DNA of 64,000 nucleotides from Streptomyces sp. CB02400 (lineage in GTDB: Bacteria > Actinomycetota > Actinomycetes > Streptomycetales > Streptomycetaceae). Location: NCBI RefSeq assembly GCF_001905725.1, contig NZ_LIWB01000001.1:558001-622000 (forward strand). The letters are read 5' to 3'. Of the stretch, positions 59,187 to 64,000 are shown piece by piece (position 1 is the first letter of the stretch; the number at the start of each line of letters is the position of its first letter). The notes under the pieces are model-generated. The model saw nothing but the letters and a program-made list of their open reading frames with translations, did no database searches and was not told the DNA's origin. The translations under genes and the position numbers were made by a program.

Positions 59187-60515
59187 TCAGAAGTCCCACC
59201 CGTCGTCCTCGGCCTCGTCCTTGACGGGCTCCGGTGCGGCGAAGGACTCACCGACCATGCCGGCGGTGAGCGTGGTGCCGTCGCTGGGGTCGATGAGGAT
59301 GAACGAACCGGTGCGCCGGGAGTCCGCGTAGGAGTCGGCGGGCAGCGGTTCGGCGGTACGGATCTTCACCCGGCCGATGTCGTTGGCGTTGAGGGTGCCG
59401 GGGTGCGGGTGCAGCGACAGATCGTCCAGCGTCAGCCGGGACGGGATGTCCTTCACGATCGCCTTGACGGTGCGGGTGCCGTGCTTGAGCAGCACCCGGT
59501 GGCCGACGGTCAGCGGCTGGTCGGCGACGTGGCACACGGTGGCCTCGACGTCCTGCGAGGTGGCCGGCGCGTCCTTGCTGGGGACGAGCAGGTCACCGCG
59601 GGAGATGTCGATGTCGTCGGCCAGCAGCAGCGTCACCGACTGCGGCGTCCAGGCGACGTCGACCGGCTCGCCCAGCAGGTCGATCCCCGTGACCGTCGTC
59701 GTCCGCCCGGACGGCAGCACGGTCACCGGGTCGCCCACCCGGAACGTGCCGGCGGCGATCTGGCCCGCGTAGCCCCGGTAGTCGGGGTGCTCGGCGCTCT
59801 GCGGCCGGATCACGTACTGCACGGGCAGCCGGGCGTGGCAGTGCGCCAGGTCGTGGCTGACCGGGACGGTCTCCAGGTGCTCCAGCACGGTGGGGCCGCC
59901 GTACCAGTCCATGTGCGCGGACGGCTCCACCACGTTGTCGCCGACCAGCGCCGAGATCGGGATCGCGGTGACCTCGGGGACGCCCAGCTCGGTCGCGTAC
60001 GCCGTGAACTCCTCGGCGATCGCGGCGAACACGGACTCCTGGTAGTCGACCAGGTCCATCTTGTTGACGGCGAGGACGACGTGCGGGACGCGCAGCAGGG
60101 CGGCGATGGCGGCGTGCCGGCGGGTCTGCTCGACGACACCGTTGCGGGCGTCGACCAGGATCACCGTCAGCTCGGCCGTGGAGGCGCCGGTGACCATGTT
60201 CCGCGTGTACTGCACATGACCCGGCGTGTCGGCGAGGATGAACCGGCGCCGGGGCGTGGCGAAGTAGCGGTAGGCCACGTCGATGGTGATGCCCTGCTCC
60301 CGCTCGGCCCGCAGGCCGTCGGTGAGCAGCGCGAGGTCGGGCGCCTCCTGGCCCCGGCTCGCCGACGCCCGCTCCACGGCCTCCAGTTGGTCGGTGAGGA
60401 CCGACTTGGAGTCGTGCAGCAGCCGGCCCACCAGGGTGGACTTGCCGTCGTCGACGGAACCGGCGGTGGCGAACCGCAGCAGCGTCGTTGTCGCCAACTG
60501 CTCGACTGGCGTCAT
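59187..60515 (-). CDS. cysN: Sulfate adenylyltransferase large subunit (CysN, GTPase)
   Basis: The 442-residue protein starts at ATG 60515 with AAAGGG upstream. It is an EF-Tu-like GTPase: G1 GSVDDGKSTLVGRLL, G3 DTPGHVQYTRNM, and G4 NKMDLVDYQES, followed by beta-barrel domains. With CysD it makes adenosine 5'-phosphosulfate from sulfate and ATP, driven by GTP. There is no fused CysC kinase domain; that enzyme is encoded separately at 61620. A 172-bp gap separates it from cysD. It acts in the cytosol. Confidence 0.96.
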   Translation of the reverse strand: MTPVEQLATTTLLRFATAGSVDDGKSTLVGRLLHDSKSVLTDQLEAVERASASRGQEAPDLALLTDGLRAEREQGITIDVAYRYFATPRRRFILADTPGHVQYTRNMVTGASTAELTVILVDARNGVVEQTRRHAAIAALLRVPHVVLAVNKMDLVDYQESVFAAIAEEFTAYATELGVPEVTAIPISALVGDNVVEPSAHMDWYGGPTVLEHLETVPVSHDLAHCHARLPVQYVIRPQSAEHPDYRGYAGQIAAGTFRVGDPVTVLPSGRTTTVTGIDLLGEPVDVAWTPQSVTLLLADDIDISRGDLLVPSKDAPATSQDVEATVCHVADQPLTVGHRVLLKHGTRTVKAIVKDIPSRLTLDDLSLHPHPGTLNANDIGRVKIRTAEPLPADSYADSRRTGSFILIDPSDGTTLTAGMVGESFAAPEPVKDEAEDDGWDF

Positions 60516-60687
60516 GCGTAATCCCTTTGCTACATTCCGTGGCGGCCGCCGGGTCGGCGGTTTCGGCCTGTGGAGCTGGTGTAAGACCTCGGCTCGGGTT
60601 CGTCCCGGGGGCAATTGGCTGTGAAGCAGGAAGCCCGGTGAGCGATCGCCGGATTCTGTGGCCTGCGGGCGACAGAAGAGGCCAAGT
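60516..60687 (-). other. 172-bp spacer between cysD and cysN
   Basis: The spacing is unusually long for genes of one heterodimer in a tightly packed operon. The right half can form a hairpin around the GCTTCCTGCTTCACAG region, and AAAGGG precedes cysN. I see no ORF with a ribosome site. It could hold an internal promoter or an RNA processing site. Confidence 0.35.
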
Positions 60688-61623
60688 CTAGAAGTACCCC
60701 TCTCGTTTGCGGTCTTCCATGGCCGCCTCGGAGAGCTTGTCGTCGGCTCGCGTCGCACCGCGTTCGGTGAGGCGCGAGGCGGCGATCTCGGTGATCACCT
60801 TCTCGATGGTGTCGGCGTCGGAGTCCACCGCGCCGGTGCAGGACATGTCGCCCACCGTCCGGTAGCGCACCAGCCGCTTCTCGACGGTCTCGCCGTCCTT
60901 CGGGCCGCCCCACTCACCGGCGGTCAGCCACATGCCGCCGCGGGCGAACACCTCGCGCTCGTGCGCGTAGTAGATCTCCGGCAGTTCGATGCCCTCGCGG
61001 GCGATGTACTGCCACACGTCCAGCTCGGTCCAGTTGGACAGCGGGAACACGCGGACGTGCTCACCGGGGGCGTGCCGGCCGTTGTAGAGGTTCCACAGCT
61101 CGGGGCGCTGGCGGCGCGGGTCCCACTGGGAGAACTCGTCGCGCAGCGAGAACACCCGCTCCTTCGCGCGGGCCTTCTCCTCGTCGCGGCGCCCGCCGCC
61201 GAACACGGCGTCGAACTTCTCGCTCTGGATCTTCTCGGTGAGCGGTACGGTCTGCAGCGGGTTGCGGGTGCCGTCCGGGCGCTCCTTGAGCACCCCGCGG
61301 TCGATGTAGTCCTGCACGGAGGCGACGTGCAGCCGCAGCCCGTGCCTGGCGACCGTGCGGTCGCGGTAGTCGAGGACCTCGGGGAAGTTGTGCCCGGTGT
61401 CGACGTGCAGCAGCGAGAACGGGACCGGCGCCGGGGTGAACGCCTTCAGCGCCAGGTGCAGCATGAGGATGGAGTCCTTGCCGCCGGAGAACAGGATCAC
61501 CGGCTTCTCGAACTCACCCGCCACCTCGCGGAAGATGTGCACCGCCTCGGACTCGAGGGCGTCCAGGTGGGAGAGGGCGTACGGGCTGTCCGTGCCCTCC
61601 TTCACGGTGGCGACGGTCGTCAT
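60688..61623 (-). CDS. cysD: Sulfate adenylyltransferase small subunit (CysD)
   Basis: The 311-residue protein is the catalytic subunit of the ATP sulfurylase, of the PP-loop ATP pyrophosphatase type: PVILFSGGKDSILMLHLALK. VFSLLHVDTGHNFPE-like residues follow in FSLLHVDTGHNFPEVLDYRD, then FDAVFGGGRRDEEKARAKER and RVFPLSNWTELDVWQYI. It pairs with CysN. Its ATG overlaps the cysC stop by 4 bp (ATGA), so cysC and cysD are coupled. Confidence 0.96.
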   Translation of the reverse strand: MTTVATVKEGTDSPYALSHLDALESEAVHIFREVAGEFEKPVILFSGGKDSILMLHLALKAFTPAPVPFSLLHVDTGHNFPEVLDYRDRTVARHGLRLHVASVQDYIDRGVLKERPDGTRNPLQTVPLTEKIQSEKFDAVFGGGRRDEEKARAKERVFSLRDEFSQWDPRRQRPELWNLYNGRHAPGEHVRVFPLSNWTELDVWQYIAREGIELPEIYYAHEREVFARGGMWLTAGEWGGPKDGETVEKRLVRYRTVGDMSCTGAVDSDADTIEKVITEIAASRLTERGATRADDKLSEAAMEDRKREGYF

Positions 61624-62189
61624 GCCAGTCCCCTTTCGCTGAGCGCGGCGTACACCGACGCCGCGGACTCCTGCACGGTCTGGTTCTGGGACTCGATCCG
61701 CAGATCGGGTGTCTCGGGCTCCTCGTACGGGTCGTCCACTCCGGTCAGCCCGGTCAGTTCACCCGCGGCCTGCTTGGCGTACAGGCCCTTCACATCGCGT
61801 ACGGAGCACACCTCGACCGGGGTCGCCACATGCACCTCGACGTACGGCGTGCCGTTCGTCTCGTGCCGCCCCCGGACCGCGTCCCGGCTGTCCGCGTACG
61901 GCGCGATGACCGGGACGAGCGCGGTGACGCCGTTGCGGGCGAGCAGTTCGGCGACGAAGCCGATGCGCTGCACGTTGGTGTGCCGGTCCTCGCGGGTGAA
62001 GCCGAGGCCCGCGGAGAGGAACTCGCGGATCTCGTCGCCGTCGAGCACCTCGACCCGGCGGCCCTGCTCGCGCAGCCGGCCCGCCAGCTCGTGGGCGATG
62101 GTGGTCTTGCCTGCGCTCGGCAGACCCGTGAGCCAGACGGTGGCTCCGGTCGTCACGTGGTTCTCCTGGGTCTCGGTGGTCGTCGTCAT
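61620..62189 (-). CDS. cysC: Adenylylsulfate kinase (CysC)
   Basis: The 189-residue protein starts at ATG 62189 (MTTTTETQENHVTTG), 1 bp after the cysH stop. It has a P-loop GLPSAGKTTIAHELAGRL, then VEVLDGDEIREFLSAGLGF with the APS-binding region, and YVEVHVATPVEVCSVRDVKG. It phosphorylates APS to PAPS. The upstream CysH looks like an APS reductase, which does not need PAPS, so this kinase may mainly supply PAPS for sulfotransfer. It is cytosolic. Confidence 0.95.
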   Translation of the reverse strand: MTTTTETQENHVTTGATVWLTGLPSAGKTTIAHELAGRLREQGRRVEVLDGDEIREFLSAGLGFTREDRHTNVQRIGFVAELLARNGVTALVPVIAPYADSRDAVRGRHETNGTPYVEVHVATPVEVCSVRDVKGLYAKQAAGELTGLTGVDDPYEEPETPDLRIESQNQTVQESAASVYAALSERGLA

Positions 62190-62190
62190 G

Positions 62191-62901
62191 TCAGCCGTGC
62201 AGCCCGCACTCGGTCTTGGCGCGGCCCGCCCAGCGGCCGGCGCGTGCGTCCTCGCCCTCCAGCACCCGACGGGTGCAGGGCGCGCAGCCCACGGAGGCAT
62301 AGCCGTCCATCAGCAGCGGATTCGTGAGGACGCCGTGCTCGTCGACGTACGTTTGCACATCTTCCTGTGACCACTTCGCGATGGGGGAGATCTTCACCTT
62401 CCGCCGCTTCTCGTCCCAGCCGACGACCGGGGTGTTCGCCCGGGTCGGGGACTCGTCGCGGCGCAGGCCGGTCGCCCAGGCCACATAGCCCTTCAGGCCC
62501 TCCTCCAGCGGCCGGACCTTGCGCAGCTTGCAGCACAGGTCGGGGTCGCGGTCGTGCAGCTTCGGGCCGTACTCCGCGTCCTGCTCGGCGACCGTCTGCC
62601 GCGGGGTGAGCGTGATGACGTTCACGTCCATCACGGCCTCCACCGCGTCCCGGGTGCCGATGGTCTCCGGGAAGTGGTAGCCGGTGTCGAGGAACACCAC
62701 GTCCACTCCGGGCATCGCGCGGGAGGCGAGGTGGGCGACGACCGCGTCCTCCATCGAGGAGGTCACGCAGAACCGCTTGCCGAAGGTCTCGGCGGCCCAC
62801 CGGAGGATCTCCAGGGCGGAGGCGTCCTCCAGGTCCCGGCCCGCCTGCTCGGCCAGTGCCTTCAGGTCCTCGGTGGTGCGCTCTTCCTGAACAGCAGTCA
62901 T
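62191..62901 (-). CDS. cysH: Adenylylsulfate (APS) reductase, iron-sulfur type (CysH)
   Basis: The 236-residue protein reduces activated sulfate to sulfite. It has the PP-loop-like FCVTSSMEDAVVAHLASRAM, VVFLDTGYHFPETIGT, and the [4Fe-4S] cysteines LCCKLRKVRPLEE and GCAPCTRRV that mark APS rather than PAPS reductases. The C-terminal ECGLH carries the catalytic Cys. Its ATG overlaps the stop of the zinc-ribbon gene (ATGA). Electrons come from thioredoxin. It is the second step before the sulfite reductase. Confidence 0.95.
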   Translation of the reverse strand: MTAVQEERTTEDLKALAEQAGRDLEDASALEILRWAAETFGKRFCVTSSMEDAVVAHLASRAMPGVDVVFLDTGYHFPETIGTRDAVEAVMDVNVITLTPRQTVAEQDAEYGPKLHDRDPDLCCKLRKVRPLEEGLKGYVAWATGLRRDESPTRANTPVVGWDEKRRKVKISPIAKWSQEDVQTYVDEHGVLTNPLLMDGYASVGCAPCTRRVLEGEDARAGRWAGRAKTECGLHG

Positions 62902-63077
62902 GTCCGGTCCCCTCCCGTGTCGGATCGCTCAAGCCCCCGGGCGAGCAGCCCGAGGAACTTCAGCTGAAAGGCTCGGTTGCACGCGCCGCATTCCCAGGCG
63001 CCGTGGCCCTGTTCGGCCGGACGCAGGTCCTCGTCCCCGCAGTAGGGGCAGTAGAACGGCGCCGCACGCTCGCTCAC
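62898..63077 (-). CDS. Zinc-ribbon mini-protein of the sulfur operon
   Basis: The 59-residue protein starts at a GTG overlapping the sulfite reductase stop (GTGA), and ends overlapping the cysH start (ATGA). It has two CxxC knuckles, FYCPYCGDEDL and WECGACNRAF, the pattern of a zinc ribbon or a small rubredoxin-like metal site. The C-terminus LKFLGLLARGLE is helical. Double coupling to sir and cysH and a conserved place in Streptomyces operons (by memory) suggest a real role in sulfite reduction or as an electron carrier. No function is established. Confidence 0.85.
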   Translation of the reverse strand: MSERAAPFYCPYCGDEDLRPAEQGHGAWECGACNRAFQLKFLGLLARGLERSDTGGDRT

Positions 63078-64000
63078 GACAGGGCCTCCTCGGAGGCGCG
63101 GGCCGCCCAACGGGCGAAGCGCTCGCCGTCCTCGCGCTCGGCCTGGTAGCGCTTGAGGACGCGCTCCACGTAGTCCGGCAGCTCCTCGGCCGTGACCTTC
63201 AGGCCGCGCACCTTGCGGCCGAAGCCGGGCTCCAGGCCGAGAGCGCCGCCCAGGTGCACCTGGTAGCCCTCGACCTGCTCGCCCTCGGCGTTCAGCACCA
63301 GTTGGCCCTTGAGGCCGATGTCCGCGGTCTGGATGCGGGCACAGGCGTTCGGGCAGCCGTTGAGGTTGATGGTGAGGGGCTCGTCGAACTCCGGGAGGCG
63401 CCGCTCCAGCTCGTCGATGAGCGAGGCGCCGCGCGCCTTGGTCTCGACGATGGCGAGCTTGCAGAACTCGATGCCGGTGCAGGCCATCGTGCCGCGCCGG
63501 AAGGTGGAGGGCCGGGCGGTGAGGTCCAGCGCCTCCAGGGACTCGACGAGGGAGTCGACCTGCCCCTCCTCGACGTCGAGGACGATCATCTTCTGCTCGA
63601 CCGTGGTGCGCACCCGGCCCGAGCCGTGCGTCTCCGCCAGGTCGGCGATCTTGGTCAGGACCGTGCCGTCGACGCGGCCGACGCGCGGGGCGAAGCCGAC
63701 GTAGTAGCGGCCGTCCTTCTGCCGGTGCACGCCGATGTGGTCGCGCCAGCGGCTGGTCGGCTCGGCGGGTGCGGGGCCGTCGGTCAGCTTGCGCTTCAGG
63801 TACTCGTCCTCCAGCACCTGGCGGAACTTCTCCGCTCCCCAGTCGGCGACCAGGAACTTCAGGCGGGCGCGGTTGCGCAGCCGCCGGTAGCCGTAGTCAC
63901 GGAAGATCGAGATGACGCCCTCGTAGACGTCGGGCACGTCGTCGACCGGCACCCAGGCGCCCAGGCGCACGCCCAGCTTGGGGTTGGTGGACAGGCCGCC
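63074..64000 (-). CDS. Ferredoxin-type sulfite/nitrite reductase, C-terminal part (cut by window edge)
   Basis: The frame is open to the right window edge, so the N-terminus is missing; about 308 C-terminal residues are visible. The siroheme-[4Fe-4S] ligands are MACTGIEFCKLAIVET and LNGCPNACARIQTADIG. The substrate-binding region KLGVRLGAWVPVDD and HIGVHRQKDGRYYVGF also fit the NirA/Sir family. It reduces sulfite to sulfide with electrons from ferredoxin; in this sulfur operon sulfite rather than nitrite is the likely substrate. It is the upstream-most gene of the operon visible here. The stop overlaps the zinc-ribbon GTG. Confidence 0.93.
   Translation of the reverse strand, partial: GGLSTNPKLGVRLGAWVPVDDVPDVYEGVISIFRDYGYRRLRNRARLKFLVADWGAEKFRQVLEDEYLKRKLTDGPAPAEPTSRWRDHIGVHRQKDGRYYVGFAPRVGRVDGTVLTKIADLAETHGSGRVRTTVEQKMIVLDVEEGQVDSLVESLEALDLTARPSTFRRGTMACTGIEFCKLAIVETKARGASLIDELERRLPEFDEPLTINLNGCPNACARIQTADIGLKGQLVLNAEGEQVEGYQVHLGGALGLEPGFGRKVRGLKVTAEELPDYVERVLKRYQAEREDGERFARWAARASEEALS

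Noticed and set aside
60610..60670. Plus-strand string resembling the GGAAGCC-GGTGA core of a cobalamin riboswitch
   Set aside because: The remaining conserved core and B12 box are not present, and no plus-strand gene lies downstream; all neighbouring genes read the other way.

Overview
The window is about 64 kb of very GC-rich DNA with short intergenic gaps, many ATGA/GTGA overlaps, frequent GTG/TTG starts and a strong third-position GC bias. A conservon (CvnA-D), a geosmin synthase, a CprB/ScbR-type gamma-butyrolactone-receptor homologue, a Streptomyces subtilisin inhibitor and a SAV2148-type HEPN protein all point to Streptomyces. No rRNA, tRNA, CRISPR array, transposase or prophage gene was seen. 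The window reads as chromosomal core with some accessory islands.

Layout. 1-1.5 kb: end of a minus-strand operon (methyltransferase, DUF2064, family 2 glycosyltransferase). 1.6-7 kb: two OmpR-type two-component systems flanking an NAD-dependent epimerase. 7-9.5 kb: an extracytosolic flavin redox operon (ferric-reductase-like flavocytochrome, FMN-carrier protein, ApbE flavin transferase), divergent from the second two-component system. 9.7-13.2 kb: an OpuC-type osmoprotectant ABC transporter. 13.2-18.1 kb: a conservon (cvnDCBA) led by a ribose-type binding protein that has no transporter of its own. 18.3-20.7 kb: a tiny membrane ORF and a secreted subtilase with a P-domain. 20.9-25.7 kb: cprB-like regulator, ARMT1-like phosphatase, geosmin synthase and a PDZ membrane protein. 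25.7-31.5 kb: metallophosphoesterase, M24 peptidase, an APH-fold pseudokinase, a GNAT, an unusual tandem-repeat Arg/Lys/Gly-rich peptide gene and an MFS exporter.

31.6-42.1 kb: the glycogen-to-trehalose pathway (TreZ, TreY, TreX/GlgX), all minus strand but split by a DUF1707-FHA protein, two paralogous M14 carboxypeptidases and an SSI-type protease inhibitor. 42.4-48.6 kb: HEPN protein, DnaQ-like exonuclease, intact APH-like kinase and a sugar ABC importer without its own ATPase. 48.8-55.4 kb: LysR regulator with a divergent F420-dependent NADP reductase-like gene, a macrolide-type glycosyltransferase behind an operator-like palindrome, an MMPL exporter and a DUF1697 protein. 55.4-64 kb: a long minus-strand assimilatory sulfur operon: sulfite reductase (cut by the window edge), a zinc-ribbon mini-protein, cysH, cysC, cysD, cysN, an SsuABC-type sulfonate importer and a CbiX-like chelatase.

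The most novel item is the locus at 29.3-30 kb. A strongly ribosome-bound minus-strand gene encodes a peptide made almost entirely of a degenerate G-x-G-V-G-T-R-R-x-x-H-R-P-A-T-A-K repeat. At the DNA level it rests on exact 84-bp tandem repeats, it lies just upstream of a GNAT acetyltransferase, and it is divergent from an MFS exporter. Other notable items are several strong palindromic operators without an adjacent cognate regulator, a probable CTG-initiated carboxypeptidase coupled to a protease inhibitor, and an APH-fold protein that has lost its catalytic residues.
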